This document shows positions 23,983-32,057 of a DNA stretch of 32,126 nucleotides, piece after piece. Position numbers and translations under genes: made by a program. Source of the DNA: Chloroflexota bacterium. GTDB taxonomy: Bacteria; Chloroflexota; Dehalococcoidia; Lucifugimonadales; Lucifugimonadaceae. The notes beneath the pieces are model-generated. The model did not search any database, was not told the origin of the DNA, and saw nothing but the letters and a program-made list of their open reading frames with translations. Location: positions 1 through 32,126 of the forward strand of contig PCAM01000023.1 in the NCBI GenBank assembly GCA_002730555.1, given 5' to 3'. Within the stretch, counting starts at the first letter, position 1. Each line of letters begins with the position of its first letter.

Positions 23983-24623
23983 TGGAACCGCTGCTGTTTG
24001 CGGGATCCCTTATCGTCGCTTACATGCTCGGCGCATTGCCGACGGGACTGGCCGTCGGCAAGATGATCCGCGGGGTGGACATCCGTCACTACGGAAGCGG
24101 CAGCAGCGGCTCCACGAACGTGTACAGGACGCTGGGCCGAATCCCCGCCGCGACCGTCGTTGCGCTTGACATCGCCAAGGGCGCGCTGTCGGTTGGCATC
24201 GCCTGGTACGCGACGGACGGTAACGCCTACGCCATGTCGTTGACCGGCGTGATGGTCATCATCGGGCATAGCTGGCCCGTTTTCTCCGGGTTCCGGGGCG
24301 GTAAGGGCGTGTTGACGGGATGGGGCGCCATGATCGTCCTATCCCCGATCGCAGCTGGCATCACGGCTCTGGGATGGATCATCGTCACCGTCACGCGCTA
24401 CGTCTCGGTCGGCTCCTTGGTCGGCACCACCCTCGGCACGATAGCAATAGTGGCCCTCGGCCTGCTCGGGTACGCCCCTATGGAATACGCCATCTTCGCG
24501 ATGGGAGGCGGGGTTGTGGTGTTCATCCGCCACAACGACAACATCAGCCGCCTCATGTCGGGCACCGAGAAGCCGGTGACGGAAGCCGGCCGGCCCACTC
24601 GCGCCCGAACCCGCCACAGCTAG
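23982..24623 (+). CDS. plsY: Glycerol-3-phosphate acyltransferase PlsY
   Basis: Integral membrane acyltransferase that transfers an acyl group from acyl-phosphate to glycerol-3-phosphate, the first step of phospholipid synthesis. The three conserved cytoplasmic motifs are present: LPTG with YGSGSSGSTN (motif 1), GHSWPVFSGFRGGKGVLTG split by turns (motif 2) and FIRHNDNISRLMSGTE (motif 3). Several hydrophobic helices separate them. The start overlaps the der stop by one base (TGATG) behind GGGGGAG. gpsA, which makes the glycerol-3-phosphate substrate, follows after nine bases, so substrate supply and first acylation are co-encoded. Confidence 0.95.
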   Translation: MEPLLFAGSLIVAYMLGALPTGLAVGKMIRGVDIRHYGSGSSGSTNVYRTLGRIPAATVVALDIAKGALSVGIAWYATDGNAYAMSLTGVMVIIGHSWPVFSGFRGGKGVLTGWGAMIVLSPIAAGITALGWIIVTVTRYVSVGSLVGTTLGTIAIVALGLLGYAPMEYAIFAMGGGVVVFIRHNDNISRLMSGTEKPVTEAGRPTRARTRHS

Positions 24624-24632
24624 AGGCATCAC

Positions 24633-25637
24633 ATGGCACGAGTGGGAATAGCAGGAAACACAAGCTGGGGCACGACCCTGGCGATCCTGGCGGCCCGTTC
24701 CGGTCACGATGTCACGATCTGGGCGCGAAGGCCTGACGACGCAAGCCTGCTACAGGCCGCCAGGAGAAACGACCGGTTTCTGCCGGGGTTAGACTTTCCG
24801 GACGGCCTGACGGTCACGGCCTCCACGGACGAGGCTTTCGGACGTGCGGACCTAGCGTTGATCGCCGTACCGTCCTCGTCCGTAGTTCAGAACTCCAATG
24901 CGATCGCCCGTTCATTGCCGGGTGGGACGATCGTGATCAGCGCCACCAAGGGCATCGACCAAGCGACCGGAAATCGAATGTCTCAGATCGCCGGGACGGC
25001 GCTGGGTCGGGCTGATATCGGCGCTCTGTCCGGACCGAATCTCGCACTAGAGATCGCAGAGGGCAAACCGGCGACAACCACGGTTGCGCACGTCGATGAA
25101 TCGGCGGCGATTGCAGTGCAGGGAATTTTGAATTCCAGCGTATTCCGGGTTTACACCAGTTCCGACCTCGTGGGAGTCGAACTTGGCGGCGCGCTTAAGA
25201 ACATCATCGCTATTGGCGCCGGATTTATCGATGGATACGGCCTCGGAAACAACGGAAAATCGGCTTTCGTGACCCGGGGTCTGGCGGAGATCACGCGTCT
25301 TGGCGTGGCGATGGGTGCCCGGGCTGAGACGTTCGCCGGCCTCTCGGGGATGGGCGATCTGGTCGCCACCTGCTACAGCGATCTATCGCGCAACAGGTAC
25401 GTTGGCCAGCAGTTGGCAAAGGGTCGGTCAGCGGCCGAGATCGTCGGCGGAATGGATCAGGTGGCCGAGGGAGTTATGACGACGCGCGCCGCTGTGGCGG
25501 TGGCCGATTCCCTTGGCGTAGATATGCCGATCGCCAGCGTGACCAGGGCCGTGCTGGCCGGGGAGCTCGATCCACAGTCGGCGGTCGAGGGGCTGATGCG
25601 ACGGACACCGGTGTCGGAGACCGAGTCGCCCCGTTAG
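24633..25637 (+). CDS. gpsA: Glycerol-3-phosphate dehydrogenase [NAD(P)+]
   Basis: Soluble NAD(P)-dependent enzyme reducing dihydroxyacetone phosphate to sn-glycerol-3-phosphate. The N-terminal Rossmann motif reads IAGNTSWGTTLA, where the more common form is GAGSWGTALA, so the second glycine is replaced. Other hallmarks are intact: ISATKGID, LSGPNLALEIAEG, GVELGGALKNIIAIGAG split by turns with the catalytic-type Lys, NNGKSAF, GLSGMGDLVATCYS and RN-YVG. Length 334 is normal. It is the last plus-strand gene of the der-plsY-gpsA run and ends ten bases from the converging rsmE stop. Confidence 0.94.
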   Translation: MARVGIAGNTSWGTTLAILAARSGHDVTIWARRPDDASLLQAARRNDRFLPGLDFPDGLTVTASTDEAFGRADLALIAVPSSSVVQNSNAIARSLPGGTIVISATKGIDQATGNRMSQIAGTALGRADIGALSGPNLALEIAEGKPATTTVAHVDESAAIAVQGILNSSVFRVYTSSDLVGVELGGALKNIIAIGAGFIDGYGLGNNGKSAFVTRGLAEITRLGVAMGARAETFAGLSGMGDLVATCYSDLSRNRYVGQQLAKGRSAAEIVGGMDQVAEGVMTTRAAVAVADSLGVDMPIASVTRAVLAGELDPQSAVEGLMRRTPVSETESPR

Positions 25638-25647
25638 GCTTTCCCGT

Positions 25648-26403
25648 TTACGACCCGGACCCTCCAAGTTCGCCCAGCTCGTACATGACGGCGCTAACGG
25701 TGGCGATCGCGGCCGTTTCTGCACGAAGGATGCGGCTGCCCAGGGTCACGGACAACGCCCCGCGCTCCCTTAGATGCCCGATCTCCGTTTCGGTGAGACC
25801 GCCTTTAGGCCCGATCACAATGCTGACGGCGTCTTCGAGGCCCGTCTTCTGTGTTCTGAGGGCATCATGCAGGCTCAGAGAGATTTCGCCCTCCCAGGGG
25901 ACGATGAACAGGTCCGCAGGAGGTTCCCCGAACGCGTCGTCAAGCGCAACCGGGGCCGCGACATCCGGGACGTATACCCGGCCGGACTGCTCGGCGGCCT
26001 CCTGCAGAATCCTTGCCCAGCGGGCTTGACGGCTCTCCGAGGCGCCCGTCGCGCCAGCCCCTGCCACTCTTTCGGTAAGTAACGGGACGAAGTGTTTTAC
26101 GCCCAGCTCGACGCCCTTCTGAAGAACGATCTCGAACTGTGCCGCGTCGATAAGCGACTGGTAAAGCGTGATCTCTATCCCCGGCTCGGTGCTCGGACGC
26201 GTGACGTCGAGGATGTGGCCCTCAGCAGAGCGGCCAGACACATCATCCAGCTTTATCGTCCACTGGACCCCGCTGCCATCGAAGACGCCCACTTCTTCGC
26301 CCGGCCGCATCCTGAGCACGCGCGACAACTGCCTGGCAATGTCGCGTGGGAACCGGATCGGGCCTTCGGCTGGCACACCGTCCGGCAGATAGAACCGGTG
26401 CAT
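25648..26403 (-). CDS. rsmE: 16S rRNA (uracil-1498-N3)-methyltransferase RsmE
   Basis: SPOUT-class methyltransferase modifying U1498 of 16S rRNA. The N-terminal PUA-like domain begins HRFYLPDGV and includes HLSRVLRMRPGEEVGVFDG-like sequence (QLSRVLRMRPGEEVGVFDG). The C-terminal knotted domain carries the family's KGVELGVKHFVPLLTERV split by turns, QEAAEQSGR, the SAM-binding IVIGPKGGLTETEI and the C-terminal ALSVTLGSRILRAETAAIA. These are diagnostic. Only four bases separate its start from the end of prmA upstream on the same strand, so the two are likely one transcript. It converges with gpsA. Confidence 0.95.
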   Translation of the reverse strand: MHRFYLPDGVPAEGPIRFPRDIARQLSRVLRMRPGEEVGVFDGSGVQWTIKLDDVSGRSAEGHILDVTRPSTEPGIEITLYQSLIDAAQFEIVLQKGVELGVKHFVPLLTERVAGAGATGASESRQARWARILQEAAEQSGRVYVPDVAAPVALDDAFGEPPADLFIVPWEGEISLSLHDALRTQKTGLEDAVSIVIGPKGGLTETEIGHLRERGALSVTLGSRILRAETAAIATVSAVMYELGELGGSGS

Positions 26404-26407
26404 GGCT

Positions 26408-27325
26408 TTAATTCGGTACAGATCGAGGGCGCATGACGGCGGAGAACGCCGCCCAGTCGCCTGATATTGTGAGATCGGTGAAGTCAGCGCCCGCCTCGTT
26501 GAAGGCGGCTTCCACTTCGTCCTTGCGCTCCACGAGCAGCCCGGATCCTACGAACACGCCCCCGATCGTCAGGGTCGTCAGTATGAGGGGGGCGAGTGCA
26601 ATAAGGACGTTAGCGGAGATGTTTGCCACGGCGACATCAAACGAGCCGTCAGGAGTGGCCGGGTTCGGCAAGCTGCCCTCGTGGAAATTCGCGCCCGCCG
26701 CAAGCCCGTTTTTGCGGAGGTTATCATTGCTGGCCTTTATTGCATCCGCCTCGATGTCAAGCCCTGTGACCGACCCGGCCCCCAGCTTGTACGCTGTGAG
26801 CGTAAGGATCCCCGACCCACAACCAAGATCCAGCACGTTGTAGCCTTCCGCTACCGTTTTCTCAAGGTAAAGCATGCACATCCGGGTCGTGGGATGGTGG
26901 CCGGTGCCGAACGCCAGGCCCGGGTCGAGCTTTATTACGATATCGTCAGATGTCCGGTCCCAGTTGGAGCCTTCCGGGGCGATCACCAGTCTCTTTCCGA
27001 CGCGAACAGGTTCGAATTCCTGAATCTCCCACTCCCGATCATTCAGGACACGCTCGCTCAGGGGCGGGATCGGATGGAGGTGGGAGATGAGCCTGATGCC
27101 CAGATCGATATTGGAGCGACGATCTTCTGTCGTGGCGTCGATCGGCAAGTAGGTCCTTACGATTACCGGCGCGTCCACGTGCGGCTCCTCACCCTCGTCC
27201 GGGTTGTATCCGCCGGCCTCCTCTACAACCACCCCGCCTTCGCCGTAACGGGCGAACAGGTGTGCCAGGGGCTCTGCGTATTCGCCCGGAGCCTGTGTAC
27301 TCAGTTCAAGCCACTGTGCGGGCAT
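26408..27325 (-). CDS. prmA: Ribosomal protein L11 methyltransferase PrmA
   Basis: SAM-dependent methyltransferase that modifies ribosomal protein L11. The N-terminal substrate domain starts QWLELSTQAPGEYAEPLA and contains VVVEEAGGY. The linker has the conserved LDPGLAFGTGHHPTTRMCM. The Rossmann domain shows VLDLGCGSGILTLTAYKLG, GLDIEADAIKASNDNLRKNG split by turns, and VANISANVLIALAP, which is the PrmA form of the N-P/I-PY-like motif. Length 305 is usual. It is translated just before rsmE and 75 bases after dnaJ; a dnaJ-prmA-rsmE order is widespread in bacteria. Confidence 0.94.
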   Translation of the reverse strand: MPAQWLELSTQAPGEYAEPLAHLFARYGEGGVVVEEAGGYNPDEGEEPHVDAPVIVRTYLPIDATTEDRRSNIDLGIRLISHLHPIPPLSERVLNDREWEIQEFEPVRVGKRLVIAPEGSNWDRTSDDIVIKLDPGLAFGTGHHPTTRMCMLYLEKTVAEGYNVLDLGCGSGILTLTAYKLGAGSVTGLDIEADAIKASNDNLRKNGLAAGANFHEGSLPNPATPDGSFDVAVANISANVLIALAPLILTTLTIGGVFVGSGLLVERKDEVEAAFNEAGADFTDLTISGDWAAFSAVMRPRSVPN

Positions 27326-27400
27326 GCGGGTTTGGCCGTGTCCTTGGACTCATGGGGAATCGATGGGCGGAACTGATCGGGGATCGGTAGGGCTCCGGCG

Positions 27401-28549
27401 TTAGTTATCGTCGCCGCTTATGAAATCTTTGACCTTGCCGAGCCAGCCATCTTCTTCCGAACCAAGGGGATCGGAACCATCGGGCGAGACATCGCCACCC
27501 ATAGTGGCGGCGAGTTCCTCGAGCAACTCTCGCTGACGTTCATCGAGTTTGCGTGGAATTGCGACGTTCACGATGACTATCTGATCGCCACGGCGTCCTG
27601 AAGGTCCAAGATGCGGCACACCGAGATCACGCATCCTGAAGGCCTGGCCGGACTGGGTGCCGGCGGGAATCTTAAGTTCGTGAGGGCCATCCACGGTCTG
27701 TACCCGGGCCGTGACCCCGAGCGCCGCCCGGGCTACATTGACATCCAGTTTCATAAGTATGTCGTAGCCGTCACGTTCAAATATTTCGTGACGTTCCACG
27801 TCTACATGTAGGTAAAGATCGCCCGTCGGCGCGCCCGGATCCCCCGGCTCGCCCTCTGATCGCAGGCGAATTCTGCTTCCGGAGTCCACTCCAGCGGGAA
27901 CGTTTACGGAAATCTTGCGGTGGTTGCGCTCACGTCCCGCGCCTTTGCACTGGCTGCACGGCGACGATACCGTACTGCCCTCACCCTGGCAGGTAGAGCA
28001 GGTGGACATCTGGGCAAATTGGCCAAAGACGCTGCGCTGGATCCGTCGCACCTCGCCGGCGCCGTTGCAGGTTGCGCACTGTGTGGCGGATGTTCCAGGT
28101 TCCGCCCGGCTTCCCGAGCACCGTCCACAGGCTTCGACACGATTGATATCGAGTTCTTTCTCGGCCCCGAAGACGGCTTCCATGAAGGTGATCGTCGTTC
28201 GGTACTCCAGATCTCGGCCACGTGCCGGACCCCGGGACCGTTGCCCGCCGCCGAAGAACGACTCGAAAATATCCCCTAGACCACCGAAACCTTCGAAGCC
28301 TTCGAAGCCGCGCCCCGCCGCTCCGTTCGCTCCGGCATGGCCGAATTGATCGTACGAAGCGCGTCTGTCCGGGTCGCTCAAGACCTGGTACGCCTCGCTG
28401 ATCTCCTTGAAGCGCTCCGTTGCACCCGAGTCCTTGTTCCGATCTGGATGGAACTGGAACGCGAGTTTGCGGTACGCCTTTTTGATGTCCTCAGATGTGG
28501 CGTTGCGCGCTACCCCGAGGGTTTCATAAAAATCAGTTTTTGTGGTCAT
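27401..28549 (-). CDS. dnaJ: Chaperone DnaJ (type I Hsp40)
   Basis: Co-chaperone that delivers unfolded clients to DnaK and triggers its ATPase. Full type I layout: J domain ([20 protein letters not shown] split by turns, HPDRNKD, about 5-70), Gly/Phe region ([10 protein letters not shown]), zinc domain with four CxxCxG-type repeats ([32 protein letters not shown]), and C-terminal substrate-binding domains with GDLYLHVDV and [11 protein letters not shown]. The first repeat has Ser after the Gly position, mild divergence only. Length 382 is normal. hrcA lies 103 bases upstream on the same strand, but grpE and dnaK, often between them, are absent from this locus. Confidence 0.97.
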   Translation of the reverse strand: MTTKTDFYETLGVARNATSEDIKKAYRKLAFQFHPDRNKDSGATERFKEISEAYQVLSDPDRRASYDQFGHAGANGAAGRGFEGFEGFGGLGDIFESFFGGGQRSRGPARGRDLEYRTTITFMEAVFGAEKELDINRVEACGRCSGSRAEPGTSATQCATCNGAGEVRRIQRSVFGQFAQMSTCSTCQGEGSTVSSPCSQCKGAGRERNHRKISVNVPAGVDSGSRIRLRSEGEPGDPGAPTGDLYLHVDVERHEIFERDGYDILMKLDVNVARAALGVTARVQTVDGPHELKIPAGTQSGQAFRMRDLGVPHLGPSGRRGDQIVIVNVAIPRKLDERQRELLEELAATMGGDVSPDGSDPLGSEEDGWLGKVKDFISGDDN

Positions 28550-28652
28550 TGACGATGGGTATTCACTCGTCGAGCGGCATTAAACGCGGATATACGGAGT
28601 TCATTATACGAACGTGAAAGATCGATCGGCGAGGCCGTTTCCCCGGATTTGA

Positions 28653-29726
28653 CTAGATGTGCGCCACCGTTGACTTGTCAGACGACGGATATCCGTAATA
28701 CGACTCTGTGACGAGATCGCTCAACAGAGTCGCCGCCGCTTCAACCACAGGGACGGCTCGTTGGTAGGCCAGTCTTGTCGGGCCAATCAATCCCACAACC
28801 CCGGATGCCTCAGACGGTATCCCATATCGGGCGACTATTACGCTGCACCGGTTGAACTCCACACGAGGGATCTCAGCGCCGATGTAGACGATAGCGCTGC
28901 CGTCGCTTGGTGCGCCCTCGGCGAGGTCGGACAACGCTTCTTCACTGTCCAGCACCTCGGTCAGTTCAGCCCCGTAGTTGTCCTGGGACAGCTCTGGCGC
29001 TCCCAGCAGGCGCCCAAGCCCTTCGATGTTGTAGCCCAAGGTTCTTTGATCATCCCGTTCTCTCAGTGCGCTCACCGTGGAGTCAAGCACGAGGGACTCA
29101 AGTCCCTGGTTGGACTCGTCGGGTCCGATCTGCCGGGCGATCTCGTCCGCGGTACGGCCGACCACCGCGTTGTGGACACGGTTACGGACGCGAAACAGTT
29201 CATCCTGCGTCGTCGGCGACTCCAGCTGGATCAGCTGTTTGACGACCGTGGTTTCGTGAAGAATGAGGACCAGCATGGCGGTCAGATCCTGCATCAGAAG
29301 GAGTTCAAGCTGTTTGATCCGGGGCGCATCGGCTCTGGGTGTCGATGCGAACGCCAGGGTCTTCAGAAGCCCCGCCACTATGGAAGCGGCGGCATCGGCC
29401 CACTCCTCCATATCACGGCGCCGTTTCTCGAGGGCGACCTGTATGGCGGCGAAATCCCGGGCGTCTGGCGCGCTGTAATGCGCCTCCAGGCCCTCAACGA
29501 TGAATCGATACCCTTTGTCCGCCGGCACGCCGCCTGCGGAACTGTGCGGGCGTGTAATGTACCCGTCATCCTCAAGGCTAACCATCTCGTTACGGACGGT
29601 CGCCGGGCTCACCTTGACTTTAAGGTCCGACGCTACCACCGAAGACGCGACCGGCTCACCGGTCGCTATGTAACCTTCCACGATCAGCTTGAGTATGCTG
29701 CCGCGGCGCTGACTCAGGGTGGTCAT
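28653..29726 (-). CDS. hrcA: Heat-inducible transcription repressor HrcA
   Basis: Repressor of heat-shock chaperone operons. The N-terminal winged helix reads LSQRRGSILKLIVEGYIATGEPV split by turns, then SPATVRNEMVSLEDDGYITRPHSSAG split by turns and VPADKGYRF, where most HrcAs have G-iPT--GYR. The GAF-like middle and C-terminal dimerisation region follow, with IVGLIGPTR-like VVGLIGPTRLAYQRAVPVV and the closing LLSDLVTESYYG. Length 357 is normal. The classical operator CIRCE (TTAGCACTC-N9-GAGTGCTAA) is not found upstream of hrcA or dnaJ, so autoregulation either uses a divergent operator or is absent at this locus. Confidence 0.95.
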   Translation of the reverse strand: MTTLSQRRGSILKLIVEGYIATGEPVASSVVASDLKVKVSPATVRNEMVSLEDDGYITRPHSSAGGVPADKGYRFIVEGLEAHYSAPDARDFAAIQVALEKRRRDMEEWADAAASIVAGLLKTLAFASTPRADAPRIKQLELLLMQDLTAMLVLILHETTVVKQLIQLESPTTQDELFRVRNRVHNAVVGRTADEIARQIGPDESNQGLESLVLDSTVSALRERDDQRTLGYNIEGLGRLLGAPELSQDNYGAELTEVLDSEEALSDLAEGAPSDGSAIVYIGAEIPRVEFNRCSVIVARYGIPSEASGVVGLIGPTRLAYQRAVPVVEAAATLLSDLVTESYYGYPSSDKSTVAHI

Positions 29727-29795
29727 TCACGCTCTCCATGGAGAAGCGATATAAATCGCGACGGTGGCCCCACGTTTGACCGATCAATCGCGGCG

Positions 29796-29824
29796 AACGT
29801 AGCACGGCCCAAAAGGGGTGTCAA
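29796..29824 (-). promoter_or_regulatory. Candidate sigma-70 promoter of hrcA
   Basis: On the minus strand TTGACA (29824-29819) is followed after 17 bases by TACGTT (29801-29796). The -35 is a perfect match and the -10 is weak. It lies about 70 bases before the hrcA start. A near-palindrome CTCTCCATGGAGA sits immediately upstream of the hrcA start and could be an operator-like element. Confidence 0.4.
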
Positions 29825-29970
29825 CACGATTGGCTTACGTTGACCGCGCATTGGGGAGCGCGTAGAGTAGAACGTGGTTTTGTCGGCCCTTCATTCAAGG
29901 GTTTACCGGCTTTCACTCCACCGATTTCTGACCCACCTTTTCGCGTATCACGCGCCTCTGGAAACACTTT

Positions 29971-30612
29971 ATGGACATTCGCTGGCAGGCTGAGAGTTCG
30001 ATCATTATTAACGCGACCGCGGGAACTCTTGTCATGGATCCGTTGCCCGGTTCAAAGCCGGGTCCAGATATCGATTCAAGCTCATGCGTTGTAACCATCA
30101 GCCACGCCGCCGTCCTTCCGGGTATCGAGGGATGGGAAGATACGGTGCATGTGATCCGAGGACCGGGCGAGTATGAGATTTCGGGTCTCGGCGTGCACGG
30201 CATCGCCGTTCCACTGGGTGACTCCAACGATCCCCGGGCTCTCAACACCGTTTACGCTCTGGATGCGGAGATGATCACGGTCTGCAATCTCGGCGGGCTG
30301 AACGGGCCGCTTCCGGCTCAGGCCGCACAGTTGATCGGTCGCGTAGATGTATTGATCACGCCCGCCGGGGGGGCCGATCAGGCGATTTCAGCGGATCAAG
30401 CAGCCGCCGTGACCCGGGCACTGGAACCTCGGGTCATCATTCCGATCCACGCAGGTGTCCCGTCCGACGGATCCGATTTCAGCGCCCTTGATCCTTTTGT
30501 ATCGGAGATCGGCCTGGCCAAGCCGGAACCTGTTGCACGGGTGACTATCACCCGCGGCAATCTCGGAGATGCGCAACGCGTTGTGCTACTCCGGCCGCAG
30601 GGTGACGATTAA
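29971..30612 (+). CDS. Metallo-beta-lactamase-fold protein (UlaG-like) with lost metal ligands
   Basis: The fold is recognisable from SSIIINATAGTLVMDP, VVTISH, VIRGPGEYEISGLGVHGI, LNTVYALDAEMITVCNLGGL split by turns, GRVDVLITPAGG, ADQAAAVTRALEPRVIIPIH split by turns. This is the COG2220/UlaG-like order. Active relatives have HxHxDH after VTISH and a His in the ITICHLGD segment. Here the first motif is H45-A-A-V-L-P, and the second reads C-N106-L-G-G, so only H45 and the terminal H160 remain. It is therefore probably not a metal-dependent hydrolase, or has a different chemistry. Length 213 is normal. It is transcribed divergently from hrcA and stands alone. Confidence 0.72.
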   Translation: MDIRWQAESSIIINATAGTLVMDPLPGSKPGPDIDSSSCVVTISHAAVLPGIEGWEDTVHVIRGPGEYEISGLGVHGIAVPLGDSNDPRALNTVYALDAEMITVCNLGGLNGPLPAQAAQLIGRVDVLITPAGGADQAISADQAAAVTRALEPRVIIPIHAGVPSDGSDFSALDPFVSEIGLAKPEPVARVTITRGNLGDAQRVVLLRPQGDD

Positions 30613-30806
30613 GCCTCCGCTTGACCGTTAGTTGACTCGTGCCGGCTTGGGTTCGGGCGAACCCGTTCGAACACGCGTCCAGCGTCTTGATACCGGCTCA
30701 ACCTTGTCGTCAAGCGCCAGGTGCGCGGCGAGGCGCGACAAATACAACTCAGTCCGAACCTCTGAGGATCGATCACTATCGGCCGGGACTTCCCGTTCTC
30801 TCGTTA

Positions 30807-30824
30807 AGCCCCGGCGCCGGGGCT
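30807..30824. terminator. Perfect 18-base GC-rich palindrome between converging genes
   Basis: AGCCCCGGCGCCGGGGCT is a perfect palindrome that reaches the last bases of the minus-strand surface-protein gene. It could form a hairpin in transcripts of either strand, with the MBL-fold gene approaching from the left. Neither side has a T-run. The preceding 190 bases (30613-30806) hold no supported gene. Confidence 0.4.
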
Positions 30825-31938
30825 AACCCGCCCGGTCTACCGCCGCCGCCGCGCTTCGACGCCTGATTCCAACCCACAACGCTAACGCGATCGGCGCCAG
30901 CAATAACCCGATCTGACTTGCCGATGCTGGTCCGCCGGGGTTGGCGCTGCACAACCCGCCACCGCCCTCGTCTTCCTTCGCTTCGGGCGTCGACGTTGTT
31001 TCCGGCACCGAAGTCGTTTCCGGCACCGGAGTCGTTTCCGGTACCGAAGTCGCGGTGGCCGGTATCGGGATCGGGGTGGGAGTTGCTGTCGCGGTCGGGG
31101 CTGGCGTGCTTGTTGGCACTGGTGTCGGCGTGCGTGTCGGCTCCGGTGTTGCCTGGGGGACGGGCGTCGCCGTCGGCTCCGGAGTCGGCACCGCCGTTGG
31201 AACGGCCGTCGGCACCGCCGTTGGAACGGGCGCCGGCGTTGGCGTCGGCAGGGCACCGAACGTCAAAATTACGTTCTCTACGATCGCGCCGGGCTGGTAC
31301 GGCACCGTCTGGGCCGCCTTCATGCCGGCTAAGTAAAACTCGATCGGGACACCCGTGAGTGAGGCGTCTGCGGGATCTACGATGATAGAGAAGTCACCGG
31401 CGGAAAGATTCCCCCCCGTGACTTCGTACGAAGATCCTATACGCACCGTCAGCAGTGTCGAATCTGGCGGCGCTACGTCACCCGCCTGTACGAACCCGGA
31501 GTAGCGTGCCGGCAGGCTCGGGACCGGAGTCGGCGCCACGGGCGCGGTTGAGAACACCAGGTCAAACACTCGCGATGCCGGACACGGGTCCGGGCCGCAG
31601 TCGGGCAACAAATAAGTGTCTTTGGTCGACGACACGATCTGGTTCTCAAGGATGAACTCCACGTCGTTGCCATCGACGCCAGAAGCCGGGCCGACCTGTA
31701 AAGCAATGTAACGACCGTTCTTCGTCGTGACGACGCTCACCCCTTCATCTGCGCCCACGATCCTGGCCCGGATCTCAAGACCGTCCTCCGCCGGCTGCCC
31801 GGCAACGGTTACAGAGCCCTGGTAGAGGGTGAACGCCAGACTGGGAAATCCCTGAGCATCCGCAGATTTTGAACTCACCGCAATCACACCAACGAGCATG
31901 ACCGCCAGCAACAATGTCAAGACAACTCTGCGCTTCAT
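30823..31938 (-). CDS. Secreted surface protein with two similar domains, Pro/Thr-rich linker and C-terminal anchor
   Basis: A 371-residue exported protein. A signal peptide (MKRRVVLTLLLAVMLVGVIAV, split as a basic start and a hydrophobic core) ends near ADAQ. Two related beta-rich domains follow at about 30-135 and 145-228. Both show a Y-x-G start, a V-R/I-x-R-I strand and a G-x-x-I/V-E-F-Y/I-L segment, which resembles carboxypeptidase-regulatory-like or surface-stalk modules. A linker of about 100 residues rich in PTP, PTAVPT and PETT repeats leads to GGGGLCSANPGG, a hydrophobic helix and RRR, i.e. a sorting-type C-terminus. AGGAGG lies five bases before the ATG. Function is probably structural or adhesive; no enzyme motif is present. 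Confidence 0.82.
   Translation of the reverse strand: MKRRVVLTLLLAVMLVGVIAVSSKSADAQGFPSLAFTLYQGSVTVAGQPAEDGLEIRARIVGADEGVSVVTTKNGRYIALQVGPASGVDGNDVEFILENQIVSSTKDTYLLPDCGPDPCPASRVFDLVFSTAPVAPTPVPSLPARYSGFVQAGDVAPPDSTLLTVRIGSSYEVTGGNLSAGDFSIIVDPADASLTGVPIEFYLAGMKAAQTVPYQPGAIVENVILTFGALPTPTPAPVPTAVPTAVPTAVPTPEPTATPVPQATPEPTRTPTPVPTSTPAPTATATPTPIPIPATATSVPETTPVPETTSVPETTSTPEAKEDEGGGGLCSANPGGPASASQIGLLLAPIALALWVGIRRRSAAAAVDRAG
30995..31048. repeat. Three tandem 18-base repeats in the surface-protein gene
   Basis: Units at 30995-31012, 31013-31030 and 31031-31048 share the core TTTCCGG-ACCG and differ at one or two positions each. On the minus strand they encode the PETT-S/P-V series of the linker just before the C-terminal anchor. 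Confidence 0.8.
31184..31231. repeat. Two tandem 24-base repeats in the surface-protein gene
   Basis: Units at 31184-31207 and 31208-31231 differ at one base. On the minus strand they encode repeats of VPTA in the Pro/Thr linker. Such direct repeats commonly change copy number between strains. Confidence 0.8.
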
Positions 31939-31997
31939 GATTCCTCCTGGGCCGCTGCGTTAACTCAAATAGTTTACGCACCCCCCAGATAAACACA

Positions 31998-32029
31998 CAC
32001 CCCCCTCCCCAATAAAGGGAAGGGGGGTG
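31998..32029 (-). terminator. Terminator-like hairpin after the right-edge gene
   Basis: CACCCCCCT-C-CCC pairs with GGG-A-AGGGGGGTG: 12 paired positions with one C-A mismatch and a 6-base AATAAA loop. It lies 28 bases after the stop of the partial minus-strand gene at the window edge and upstream of the surface-protein gene, so it probably separates the two. There is no clear T-run. Confidence 0.55.
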
Positions 32030-32057
32030 CGTCTGATTCCCGGTTAAGGGTTTCTGG

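Noticed and set aside
29727..29840. CIRCE operator upstream of hrcA
   Set aside because: No TTAGCACTC / GAGTGCTAA inverted repeat is present. Only a short unrelated near-palindrome was seen.
30941..31336. Plus-strand open frame rich in VGTGVG repeats
   Set aside because: It is the antisense reading of the Pro/Thr repeats of the surface-protein gene, whose signal peptide, ribosome-binding site and C-terminal anchor support the minus strand.
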